From CAYRTD01 sp964426915 (lineage in GTDB: Bacteria; Bacteroidota; Bacteroidia; Bacteroidales; GCA-2748055): a stretch of DNA of 55,327 nt. The stretch is taken from positions 1 through 55,327 of the forward strand of contig CAYRTD010000009.1 in assembly GCA_964426915.1 (NCBI GenBank), in the 5' to 3' direction. The translations under genes and the position numbers were made by a program. The stretch's first letter is position 1; every line of letters starts with the position of its first letter. Below, in pieces: positions 1 through 8,384 of this stretch. Below the pieces are notes generated by a model. The model saw nothing but the letters and a program-made list of their open reading frames with translations. It was not told the DNA's origin and ran no database searches.

Positions 1-34
1 ATACCGCTTAAAATTAACCCTGAATGAGTATTTT

Positions 35-206
35 GGACATTATGGACAGACACTACTTAGTGCCTGTCAATAAAGTCAAGTGTCTGGATCATAATGTTCG
101 AGATCAAGGCTTGCGAAGCCCCAAAAAGCGCAGTTTACTGTTGTAAATGAGCATTTTTGGGGCAAGCATAACGCAGATATCGGACATTATGGACAGACAC
201 TACTTA
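35..206. repeat. Cluster of three copies of a TAGTGTCTG-ended repeat (MITE-like)
   Basis: A 25-base sequence ending ACAGACACTACTTA occurs identically at 35-59 and 182-206. An inverted, diverged copy starting AGTGTCTGG lies at 79-101. The piece 79-202 therefore has terminal inverted repeats, and inside it a perfect 10-bp inverted repeat (GCCCCAAAAA at 118-127, TTTTTGGGGC at 154-163) can form a hairpin. The same terminal sequence recurs at 25352-25381 (30 bases, one mismatch to the reverse complement of 177-206). No transposase is encoded. This resembles a non-autonomous miniature element, but that class is inferred. Confidence 0.6.
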
Positions 207-1005
207 ATATGCAGATCTTTTCTGCACCATACCTAAACATATGATAACCAGCACCTCCTTCACTGACAAGCTTCAGTATCAAATCAGGTTTTGTTATACT
301 GACCGCACCAATTATGTTAACATTGTTCGCAAACAGTACATCGGGTATGAAACTGCTTGAGGGACCTGTGATAATTGTTTGTGCTTCGGGTTTTATGGTT
401 CTTAATAAATCTTCCAAGGTATTATTTACCAGTGTTAACCCAGTGATGATTACGATATCGGAAACCGGCAGGATTTCTGAAAAATATGAAGCCGGAACAT
501 AATATTTTCTGTCTTTTTCTTCCAGGGTATTTTCGTTAAATTCCAGAACAAACAGGCGATTATCCGTTTTGGATATTTTTTGAATATAGGATTGAAATGC
601 TCCTATAATGGTTATGGTTTTGCGGGATTTTAAGTCGATCAGATCAACAGGGTCGGTATTTCGTAAAATCGTGTAATCTGAGTTCTTCAAAATCCCGGAT
701 GAAATTGCATTCAGCACAGCAACTTTCAATGTTTCTACTATACCATTTTTCTTAGTACTTTCGAGCAAATCAATAACGCTTTTTCCTGATATCCTGTTTG
801 GGGTAAAACTGCCAAAATCACGGTTTTCCTTTTTGCAGTGAATTTCTGAATTCAAAGCTTTGTAGGTTGTTGATAAGCCCACACTTCCATCAGATAGTTT
901 TACAGCAGACATATAAAGACCGATCCTTACTTCCGAAATGCTTAAATTCCTGAGGTAATCATTGTGGCGGTTTTTTAATATATCTATTGTTTCATTAAGA
1001 ATCAT
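187..1005 (-). CDS. DUF364/DUF4213-like protein (putative heavy-metal chelation family)
   Basis: A cytosolic protein of about 272 residues. The N-terminal half resembles the DUF4213 region (segment ending SGILKNSDYTIL). The C-terminal half is a Rossmann-like DUF364 region with the typical run TITIIGAFQSYI, then DIVIITGLTLVNNTLEDLL and TIITGPSSSFIPDVLF. DUF364 proteins have been linked to heavy-metal or cofactor chelation, but the biochemical role is unsettled. I chose the ATG at 1005 (MILNETIDIL); an in-frame ATG at 1041 would add 12 basic residues. The last residues (SSVCP) and the stop codon are encoded by the repeat at 177-206, so the original C-terminus may have been altered. Neighbour genes give no functional hint. 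Confidence 0.6.
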   Translation of the reverse strand: MILNETIDILKNRHNDYLRNLSISEVRIGLYMSAVKLSDGSVGLSTTYKALNSEIHCKKENRDFGSFTPNRISGKSVIDLLESTKKNGIVETLKVAVLNAISSGILKNSDYTILRNTDPVDLIDLKSRKTITIIGAFQSYIQKISKTDNRLFVLEFNENTLEEKDRKYYVPASYFSEILPVSDIVIITGLTLVNNTLEDLLRTIKPEAQTIITGPSSSFIPDVLFANNVNIIGAVSITKPDLILKLVSEGGAGYHMFRYGAEKICILSSVCP

Positions 1006-1171
1006 TAATCTTTTTTTATTACTTTTCCGGGTGCATCTCAATTAGGAAATATGCCGGGAACCGATTTAGGATCCATACATTACTGTAGGCTGCATATAAT
1101 TGTCATGAAGGGAATAAATATAACCATTGCTAATGAAGGTTGAATGGATTTTGTTAAATTTCACTGACCTG

Positions 1172-2161
1172 TCAGTTTAGTATCTTTTCAATCTTATCCT
1201 GTTCCGGGCCGGTGAGATTGATATTATCCAGTAATTTAAGATTATCCTTTAACTGATCAACACTGCTGGCCCCTATTAGAACGGAAGTTATTCTTTTATC
1301 CCTCAATATCCATGCAAGCGCCATTTGAGCCAGACTCTGACCTCTTTCTCCTGCAATTAAATTTAAATTTTTTACTTTCTCCAGTTTTTCCGATGTAAGA
1401 TGTTCTTTTTTAAGGAAACCATGTTCTTTTCCAGCTCTGGAATCTTCAGGAATGCCTTCGAGGTACCGGCTGGTTAGGAGGCCCTGGGCAAGAGGCGAAA
1501 ATGGTATACATCCAATTCCCTTTTCTTCCAGTACATCCAGTAATCCTTTTTCAACCCAGCGGTCGAACATGTTATACCTGGGTTGATGAATAAGACAAGG
1601 GGTTCCAAGATTCTGAAGGATCTCAGCTGCTATGATTGTCTGTTCTGCTGAGTAGTTTGACACCCCGACGTATAAAGCTTTTCCCTGTCTTACGACATGA
1701 TCAAGAGCCACCATGGTTTCCTCAAGCGGGGTGTCGGGGTCGGGGCGATGTGAATAGAAGATATCAACATATTCCAGTTTCATTCTTTTTAGGCTTTGAT
1801 CAAGACTGGAAATCAAATATTTCCTGGAACCCCATTCGCCATAGGGGCCTGGCCACATATAATAACCTGCTTTTGTTGAAACGACCATCTCATCCCGGTA
1901 GGCTTTAAAATCGGAATCAAAGATCTTACCAAAATTTTCTTCTGCCGATCCGGCCGGAGGGCCGTAATTATTGGCAAGGTCGAAATGAGTTATACCTTCA
2001 TTGAAAGCAAAGTGAAGTATTTTTCTTGAGTTTTCAAGTCTATCGATATCTCCGAAATTATGCCAGAGACCTAATGAAATAATGGGTAATTTTAATCCGC
2101 TTTGACCTACACGGTTATATACCATGTTTTGGTATCTGTTCTTTTCCGGTTTGAAGTTCAT
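1172..2161 (-). CDS. Aldo/keto reductase, YghZ (L-glyceraldehyde 3-phosphate reductase) type
   Basis: A NADPH-dependent aldo/keto reductase of about 329 residues, the usual length. The N-terminus (MNFKPEKNRYQ..VGQSGLKLPIISLGLWHNFGD) closely follows E. coli YghZ, which supports the ATG at 2161 over the ORF's upstream ATG at 2197. The catalytic tetrad is visible: Asp in THFDLANNYGPPAGSAEE, Tyr in the same segment, Lys in VVSTKAGYYMWPGPYGEWGS and His in DIFYSHRPDPDTPLEET. The C-terminal cofactor segment ITSVLIGASSVDQLKDNL is present. YghZ-type enzymes reduce glyceraldehyde-3-phosphate and methylglyoxal in vitro; the physiological substrate here is unknown. It reads toward the DUF364 gene but is separated from it by about 165 bases. 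Confidence 0.88.
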   Translation of the reverse strand: MNFKPEKNRYQNMVYNRVGQSGLKLPIISLGLWHNFGDIDRLENSRKILHFAFNEGITHFDLANNYGPPAGSAEENFGKIFDSDFKAYRDEMVVSTKAGYYMWPGPYGEWGSRKYLISSLDQSLKRMKLEYVDIFYSHRPDPDTPLEETMVALDHVVRQGKALYVGVSNYSAEQTIIAAEILQNLGTPCLIHQPRYNMFDRWVEKGLLDVLEEKGIGCIPFSPLAQGLLTSRYLEGIPEDSRAGKEHGFLKKEHLTSEKLEKVKNLNLIAGERGQSLAQMALAWILRDKRITSVLIGASSVDQLKDNLKLLDNINLTGPEQDKIEKILN

Positions 2162-2412
2162 AGTATCAGAATAAAAAATGATTGTTATTATAAGCAATTT
2201 TTTCTTATTTTCGAGAGCTGATAAATGCCAGCAGGAAGATCCCGGAGCCGGATTCTATAAGTTTTAAGACAGGTTTTTTTATAGTAAGTCCCTGTTTTTC
2301 TTCCTGAAAAGAAATGCTAAAGAATTTTTTTTCAGGTATTTATCAACACTGGTTTTTCTTCCAGACATCAATTATATGTAAAATAACAAAAAACTATTTT
2401 AAATTTAACATT

Positions 2413-3594
2413 ATGAAACAAATAATCTCAGCAATCTGGATACTGACAATCTTTTTTATTTTCTCGTGCAATGAGGAAAAAGATAAGGTTAACTGGAACA
2501 ATTTTATTGATGAACAGATCAGCTTCGCTGTGGATCAGTATAAAGCAATGAATGCAGTATTACCCGATAGTTTAACACCCAGAACTTATGAAAATGGTGA
2601 ATTTATAACTGCAGGGACGCAATGGTGGTGTAGCGGATTTTATCCGGGGAGTCTCTGGTATTTATATGAATATACCGGTGAAGATGAACTGCGGAAATTT
2701 GCTCATCAGAGAACAATGGCTCTTGAGGAAGAAAAGCATAACAAAGGAACACATGATCTGGGGTTTATGCTTTACTGCAGCTTTGGTAACGGACTTCGTA
2801 TTACAGGAAATAAAGAATATGAGGATATATTACTTACAGGGGCAGAGAGCCTTATTTCCCGTTACAACGAAACTGTAGGTTGCATCAGATCCTGGGATCA
2901 TGGTCCATGGGAGTTCCCGGTAATAATTGATAACATGATGAACCTTGAATTCCTTTTCTGGGCTTCCGAAGCAGCAAATACTGACGAGTATTATAACAAA
3001 TCTATCTCACATACAGGGAGAACCATAAATGATCATTACAGGGAAGATTACAGCTCTTTTCATCTTGTTGATTATGACACCTTAACCGGTGATGTCAAAG
3101 GAAAACAAACCGTCCAGGGATACAGTGATGAATCAGCCTGGGCAAGGGGACAAGCCTGGGGGCTTTATGGCTTCACAACGGTATACCGTACTACAAAAGA
3201 TCCGGTATATCTGACCCACTGTAAAAATGTGGCTGATTTTCTGCTTAACCATCCAAATATGCCGGAAGACCTGGTTCCTTACTGGGATTTCAATGCTCCG
3301 AACATTCCTGAAGCCAACAGAGATGCTTCAGCAGCAGCCATTATTGCATCTGCTCTTCTTGAACTCTCTACCTATGTTGAGGAAGAAGATGCTGGCAGAT
3401 ATTTTGAAGCAGCGAAAACCATGATATATTCCCTTGGAACCCGTTACAGGGCTGAAGGTGAAGAAAACGGCCACTTTATTTTGAAACATAGTGTGGGGCA
3501 TTTACCCGGTGATAGTGAGGTAGATGTGCCATTGACATATGCTGATTATTATTTTATTGAGGGCTTGATGAGGCTGAAGGAGATAGTTGAGTAG
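2413..3594 (+). CDS. Glycoside hydrolase family 88 lipoprotein (unsaturated glucuronyl hydrolase)
   Basis: GH88 enzymes hydrolyse the unsaturated uronic acid left at the non-reducing end by polysaccharide lyases, through hydration of the C4-C5 double bond. The (alpha/alpha)6-barrel signature is clear: THDLGFMLYCSFGNG with Asp115 and FPVIIDNMMNLEFLFWAS with Asp173 (numbering from the chosen start) match the two catalytic aspartates of Bacillus UGL, with similar spacing. ARGQAWGLYGF and NRDASAAAIIASALLEL are further family segments. I chose the ATG at 2413, not the upstream one at 2314, because it gives a lipoprotein signal (hydrophobic run ending FIFSC, Cys19), as expected for an envelope-anchored enzyme. 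No lyase or SusCD pair lies in the window. Confidence 0.88.
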   Translation: MKQIISAIWILTIFFIFSCNEEKDKVNWNNFIDEQISFAVDQYKAMNAVLPDSLTPRTYENGEFITAGTQWWCSGFYPGSLWYLYEYTGEDELRKFAHQRTMALEEEKHNKGTHDLGFMLYCSFGNGLRITGNKEYEDILLTGAESLISRYNETVGCIRSWDHGPWEFPVIIDNMMNLEFLFWASEAANTDEYYNKSISHTGRTINDHYREDYSSFHLVDYDTLTGDVKGKQTVQGYSDESAWARGQAWGLYGFTTVYRTTKDPVYLTHCKNVADFLLNHPNMPEDLVPYWDFNAPNIPEANRDASAAAIIASALLELSTYVEEEDAGRYFEAAKTMIYSLGTRYRAEGEENGHFILKHSVGHLPGDSEVDVPLTYADYYFIEGLMRLKEIVE

Positions 3595-3956
3595 AGTTTA
3601 TTGGTAATTTTTCGAGGATCCCCGAATTTCAAAAAGAAATTCGGGACCCTTTACCTTTTAAGGGTTTAATCGTGACCGCCTTCGAGGAAGCTGGAAGGAA
3701 GAAATAGGCGCAGGGCCTGTATGAATGTCCTTTTCAAAAAATGATTTGATATACATATTCTGTATCAAGGCTGAGAAAAAATATTTGGGAACCAGGAATA
3801 ATGAATACTGCTTAGGGATGTTTTTGTTCGTTATTTTATCTTTGTTGACTCTAATAAATAATAATCTAAAATCGCACCCGGAATGTATAAAGAAGATTTT
3901 TATTAAAGACTTTCAGGGCTTACCAGGCGTTTTATTGTAAATTTTATTCTGAACCT
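3595..3956. other. Intergenic region with terminator-like hairpin, no convincing gene
   Basis: The 362 bases between the GH88 and nucleoside hydrolase genes contain a perfect 10-bp hairpin at 3621-3645 and a weaker ACCCTT/AAGGGT pair at 3646-3665. An open frame at 3725-3940 (71 codons) has no recognisable features and is judged non-coding. The stretch 3609-3635 is repeated with few changes at 50590-50615. Confidence 0.5.
3621..3645 (+). terminator. Putative terminator hairpin after GH88 gene
   Basis: CCCGAATTTC (3621-3630) pairs perfectly with GAAATTCGGG (3636-3645) across an AAAAA loop, 27 bases after the GH88 stop codon. The following sequence (ACCCTTTACCTTTT) is only moderately T-rich, so termination is likely but not certain. 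Confidence 0.45.
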
Positions 3957-4931
3957 ATGTTTTCAAAACTAAAAAAAAGCCTGAAAAGAGCTCTGATTTT
4001 TATTTTAATGCTGGGCGTTATTTTTATGATTGTACTTACTATTACTAATCTTTCGGGTGATAAGCTTTTTTCGAAAAAAACTACTACAGTGCTTATTGAT
4101 ACCGATTCCGGGAATGAGATAGATGATCTTTTCGCTGTTTCAAGGGCTTTGATTTCACCGAAGCTGAATATTGTTGGATTAACATCATCTCATTGGGAGT
4201 TCGCCGAACATGCCGGTGACAGCAGTCTTAGGATAAGCCAGCAGCTGAATGAGGAATTACTTACATTATTTAATAAAAGCAACATACCCCATCCGAGAGG
4301 AGCTGAGAAAGCTCTTAAATACGAAAAAGAGATTCGGCCAAGAAGATCACCTGCGGCTGAATTTATAATCCGGGAAGCACATAAAATGGATAAGAATAAA
4401 AGACTCAATGTGGTAACTCTTGGCGCTCTTACAAATGTGGCTTCGGCAACTATAATGGATCCCGGAATAATTCCGAAGATCCGGGTTTATATGATGGGTT
4501 TAAAATACGATCCTAAAACAAAAACCTGGAATAAGAATGAATTTAATACCAGAAACGATTTGGATGCAGTTGATTATTTGTTGAATACAAACGGGCTGGA
4601 AATGCATATAATGACAGCTACCACCTCAGAAGTTTTACGTTTCAGAAAAGAAGAAGCTGAAAAATACCTTCAGAACGAAGGTGGACCCTGGGATTTTTTG
4701 ATTTCTAAATGGAATGAGCGTTTTCCTGATCATCAGGAGTGGATAATGTGGGATGTGGCACTCATTGAGGCTCTAATCGATCCCGAGCTTGCTAAAAAGC
4801 AGGAAACACTGACCCCTCCTGAAAACACTCAGCGGACGGTTAAGGTATATAACTACATTAATAAAGAAATGATGATCGCTGATTTTTATGCCGCGGTAAT
4901 GAAATACCAGAGAGAAAGTAAAAAAAAATAG
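3957..4931 (+). CDS. Inosine-uridine preferring nucleoside hydrolase family protein, membrane-anchored
   Basis: These enzymes split the N-glycosidic bond of ribonucleosides. The calcium-binding signature VLIDTDSGNEIDDLFA is at residues 45-60 (Asp48, Asp50, Asp56, Asp57). Further family segments are LNVVTLGALTNVA, the substrate-loop segment EFNTRNDLDAVDYLL with the Asn and Asp expected near the ribose, and WDVALIEAL near the C-terminus. The length (324) is normal once an N-terminal hydrophobic anchor (about residues 12-32) is set aside. The anchor suggests an inner-membrane or periplasmic enzyme rather than the usual cytosolic one. The substrate could be a nucleoside or another ribosyl compound; the sequence alone does not decide. 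Confidence 0.85.
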   Translation: MFSKLKKSLKRALIFILMLGVIFMIVLTITNLSGDKLFSKKTTTVLIDTDSGNEIDDLFAVSRALISPKLNIVGLTSSHWEFAEHAGDSSLRISQQLNEELLTLFNKSNIPHPRGAEKALKYEKEIRPRRSPAAEFIIREAHKMDKNKRLNVVTLGALTNVASATIMDPGIIPKIRVYMMGLKYDPKTKTWNKNEFNTRNDLDAVDYLLNTNGLEMHIMTATTSEVLRFRKEEAEKYLQNEGGPWDFLISKWNERFPDHQEWIMWDVALIEALIDPELAKKQETLTPPENTQRTVKVYNYINKEMMIADFYAAVMKYQRESKKK

Positions 4932-5252
4932 GATTATTTATATCCAACATGCCCGAAGCATTTTAATATGCCAAATAAATGTCACAATCAGTATTACTTT
5001 CCAAAAGATATTCATTTTTACTTCTTTGAGCTCTCTTTTTAATATTATGTCTAATAATATGATAATCAGATATTAAAAGATGATGATTCCAAAGTCAATC
5101 AGTAGAAGTTTGATACAGCCTGCAATTATTTCCTAAAAACGAAAAAAAACTAAAAAAAAATGCATAAAGAGCGATTCTAAAATAGGATAATGAAAAAAAA
5201 TTCCTAATTTCGAACAGGGGAAGCGGTAAAAAATGAATATTAAGCCGCAAAA
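4932..5252. other. AT-rich intergenic region upstream of the histidine kinase
   Basis: About 320 bases with no credible open frame, several A-tracts around 5138-5160 and 5193-5200, and no clear hairpin. It presumably carries the kinase promoter, but I see no convincing TTTG/TAnnTTTG pair. Confidence 0.4.
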
Positions 5253-8200
5253 ATGCTAAAAGGACCTAAAGAGGAATTAAACAAACTCAGGAATGAGTTG
5301 GCTCAGGCTGAGCAGAGAATTGAGCTGCTTGAGCATGAACTTGGAAAGTTGAACCGCATTACCGAATTGGTAAAAGATCTTGTTATCATAACTGATGATG
5401 AGGGAAAAATCCGGCATGCTTCTCAGGCTCTTTATCCAACACTTGGATATACACTTCAGGATATCACGGGAAAACATTTATCATCTTTGGTGCATTCCGA
5501 TGATAAGCTTGCCTTTGAAGTCTTTTTTAAGAGGCTGAATTCAGAAAAGACTTTATCTGTTTTACACCGGATAAGAAAGAAATCCAGAAAATACCTGTGG
5601 ATAGAAACGAGTTGCCGAAAAAAAAATATCTCAAAATCAGACATGGTCTTTTATCTGCGTGATCTGTCAGATAAAATGAAGCTGCAGACTGATTTGCTGG
5701 TATCTCATCAGCGTTATAAAAGCCTGGTTGAGAACCTCCCTTTTGTTTTATTCCGTTATGATAAAAAACTCAAACCTATTTTCGTAAGCCCAAATGTATC
5801 CGATCTCCTCCCTTTTGAGCCCGGAGAAATTTCCGGTTCCAGATTCAGCGAACTGGGCTTCGACAAAGACAGGGTTGACTTTTTTGAAGAAGCAATTCAT
5901 GAGGTGTTTGACACAGGCAGGATAGTTGAAAGAGAATATGAGCAGGAAACGCAAAAGGGATTATTATCACTGGCCTGGAAACTTATTCCCGAATATGATG
6001 ATAATAACAGGATTAATACCATACTTGGAATTTTAGAAGATATTACCGAAATAAAAAACATTCAAAAAAAACAAAAAAGTTCAGAAGAAAAATTCAGGCA
6101 TATTTTCAATACCATTCCCGATGCAGTCGTTCTATCCAGAATGGAAGATGGTTTATTACTTGATGTAAATGAAGGTTTTCTAAATCTGACGGGCTATACA
6201 CGAAAAGAAGTGATCGATCGCTCATCGGTTGAGATCAAACTGTTCAGGGATCAAAAAACACGTGATGATTTTAGGAATGAGTTACGAAATGGTCCCATTA
6301 TAAATAAAGAAATGGTTTTTTATGATAAAGACCGCAATGAGGTGGTGGTTTTAATTTCATCATCACCCATAAGTCTTTACGGAGATCAGCTTTTGATTTC
6401 GATATTCAGGGACATTTCCGGAATAAAGGAAAATGAGCAGAGGTTATCAGAAACAATATTTCAGCTTCAGCAAACTGAGGAGAAATTCGATTCTTTTATA
6501 GAACAATCTCCTGACGGAATAGTACTTACTGACGAGGAAGGAGTGATTTCCAACTGGAACAAGAGCATGGAGGAATTTACTGGCCTTGAAAGGGGGAAAG
6601 TGATCGGGACCCCCTGGGATACAGTTATTCATGAGATCATAAGGAATGATTGGAGCAACAAGGACTTTACTGTTCAAAAGGATCTTATTAATAAATTTAT
6701 GGGAGAGGTTCCGTCTCCCTCAAGAAATCTTAAATTTGAAGCTGATTTCCATTTGGAGGGCAGAGAAATAATCCATCTGGCGAATATTTTGTTTAGAATA
6801 GATGTAAAGGGGAAAAATCGTTACGGCTTGATAAGCAGGGACACAACACAGGAGAAAAAGAACAGGGACCAGGCTCTTTTATATAAGGATATTTTCCAAA
6901 AAAATGAAGATGGGATTGCCATCCTGAATACTGACGGTACTTATCGTGAAATTAACAATACCTACAGGAATATCATTGGATACGGTATTGAAGATTTAAG
7001 AGATAAGGATTCATCCGTGATCATCGGAAAGAAAATTTACTCCGAGGTATTTAAGGTTTTTGATTTTCAGGGTATTTTCGATGGCGAATTGAAAGCAACT
7101 ACCCATAAGGGCAAAAAAATCTATCTGGACTTTTTGCTTTTTCCTGTAAAGACTGAAGATGAAACTATTTGTATCGTTCAGATAATAAGGGATATCACAG
7201 ACAGAAAAGTAGGAGAGCAAAAATTAATTGAAGCCAAAAGAAGAGCGGAAAATGCAGACAAGCTTAAAACGGCATTTCTTTCTAATATGTCGCATGAGAT
7301 CCGGACTCCAATGAATTCAATTCTTGGATTTGCTACTTTACTCGAAAACCCAAAATTAACCCGGAAACAAAGATCAAAATACATTGAATATATTAACAGA
7401 AATGGAGAGAATCTCCTGAATCTGATAGGTGACATAATCGATATAGCAAAGATAGAGTCCAACAAGCTGAGAATAAATAAGTCTCCCTGTAATTTGAATT
7501 ATCTTATGTCTGAATTAAAGGAAAGCCTTGAAAAAGTAAAAGAACTTGAAGGCAGGAAAAATGTTCAGCTTAGGGTTTCCTATGATAAAAACACAAGCAT
7601 CACCATTGATACCGATTGTTATCGTCTTCGCCAGGTGTTGGTAAATCTTATCTTTAATGCTATTAAATTCACCCATGAGGGTTTCATAGAGTTTGGATTC
7701 ATTGAGCGTAAAAAGGAGTTGATTTTTCATGTAAAAGATACCGGGATCGGAATTCCTGAAGAAATGAAGGATAAAATATTTGAGAGGTTTCATAAAAATG
7801 AAAGCTCTGCTAAAAAATCGTATGCGGGTGCAGGCCTCGGCCTGGCTATTTCGAGTCAGCTGGTAAGATTACTAGGTGGAAAAATCTGGGTGGAATCCGA
7901 AGTAGGCAAAGGAACAAGTTTTTATTTTTCTCACCCTTACCTTACATCCAACAAACAGAAGATTATCGATTCATCCGATACGAAAATATCTTCTGAATTA
8001 AACTGGGAGTCCAGGAAATTATTAATTGCAGAAGATGATCCTTATAGTTCCGACCTGATGACTGAATTTCTTGCCGACACCAAAGTAACTATACTCTATG
8101 CGGAAAACGGAGAAAAAGCTGTAGAAGTATTTACGGAGAATGCTGATATAGATCTTGTAGTTATGGACATTCGATTACCCAAAATTAGTGGTATTGAAGC

Positions 8201-8384
8201 TGCCAGGATGATCAGGGAAAACAATCCGGAAATCCCCATAATTGCCCAGTCAGCCTTTGCAATGGAGGAGGATAAACTCCTCATTAAAACTGCGGGCTTT
8301 GATGAATTCCTGGTAAAACCACTTGATAAAAAAGAGTTTCTTAAGGTACTTTCCCGTTTTTTTGATAAAGATACTAATCCCTGA
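5253..8384 (+). CDS. Hybrid sensor histidine kinase/response regulator with five PAS domains
   Basis: A probably soluble 1043-residue sensor kinase with no membrane segment. Order: N-terminal coiled coil (1-35); PAS domains at roughly 38-145, 155-275, 282-400, 412-545 and 548-660; HisKA with phospho-acceptor His681 (MSHEIRTPMNSILGF); HATPase_c with N box (VLVNLIFNAIKFT), G1 (DTGIGIP) and G2 (AGAGLGLAIS); a C-terminal receiver domain with phospho-acceptor Asp972 (VVMDIRLPK) and Lys in FLVKPLD. There is no DNA-binding output domain, so signalling likely passes by phosphorelay to a separate protein. The stacked PAS domains suggest redox, light or small-ligand sensing, but no specific ligand can be read off. 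The 3' end overlaps the convergent ABC gene by 11 bases. Confidence 0.92.
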   Translation: MLKGPKEELNKLRNELAQAEQRIELLEHELGKLNRITELVKDLVIITDDEGKIRHASQALYPTLGYTLQDITGKHLSSLVHSDDKLAFEVFFKRLNSEKTLSVLHRIRKKSRKYLWIETSCRKKNISKSDMVFYLRDLSDKMKLQTDLLVSHQRYKSLVENLPFVLFRYDKKLKPIFVSPNVSDLLPFEPGEISGSRFSELGFDKDRVDFFEEAIHEVFDTGRIVEREYEQETQKGLLSLAWKLIPEYDDNNRINTILGILEDITEIKNIQKKQKSSEEKFRHIFNTIPDAVVLSRMEDGLLLDVNEGFLNLTGYTRKEVIDRSSVEIKLFRDQKTRDDFRNELRNGPIINKEMVFYDKDRNEVVVLISSSPISLYGDQLLISIFRDISGIKENEQRLSETIFQLQQTEEKFDSFIEQSPDGIVLTDEEGVISNWNKSMEEFTGLERGKVIGTPWDTVIHEIIRNDWSNKDFTVQKDLINKFMGEVPSPSRNLKFEADFHLEGREIIHLANILFRIDVKGKNRYGLISRDTTQEKKNRDQALLYKDIFQKNEDGIAILNTDGTYREINNTYRNIIGYGIEDLRDKDSSVIIGKKIYSEVFKVFDFQGIFDGELKATTHKGKKIYLDFLLFPVKTEDETICIVQIIRDITDRKVGEQKLIEAKRRAENADKLKTAFLSNMSHEIRTPMNSILGFATLLENPKLTRKQRSKYIEYINRNGENLLNLIGDIIDIAKIESNKLRINKSPCNLNYLMSELKESLEKVKELEGRKNVQLRVSYDKNTSITIDTDCYRLRQVLVNLIFNAIKFTHEGFIEFGFIERKKELIFHVKDTGIGIPEEMKDKIFERFHKNESSAKKSYAGAGLGLAISSQLVRLLGGKIWVESEVGKGTSFYFSHPYLTSNKQKIIDSSDTKISSELNWESRKLLIAEDDPYSSDLMTEFLADTKVTILYAENGEKAVEVFTENADIDLVVMDIRLPKISGIEAARMIRENNPEIPIIAQSAFAMEEDKLLIKTAGFDEFLVKPLDKKEFLKVLSRFFDKDTNP

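Noticed and set aside
3725..3940. 71-codon frame upstream of the nucleoside hydrolase
   Set aside because: No family resemblance or coupling to the next gene; lies in a low-complexity intergenic region.
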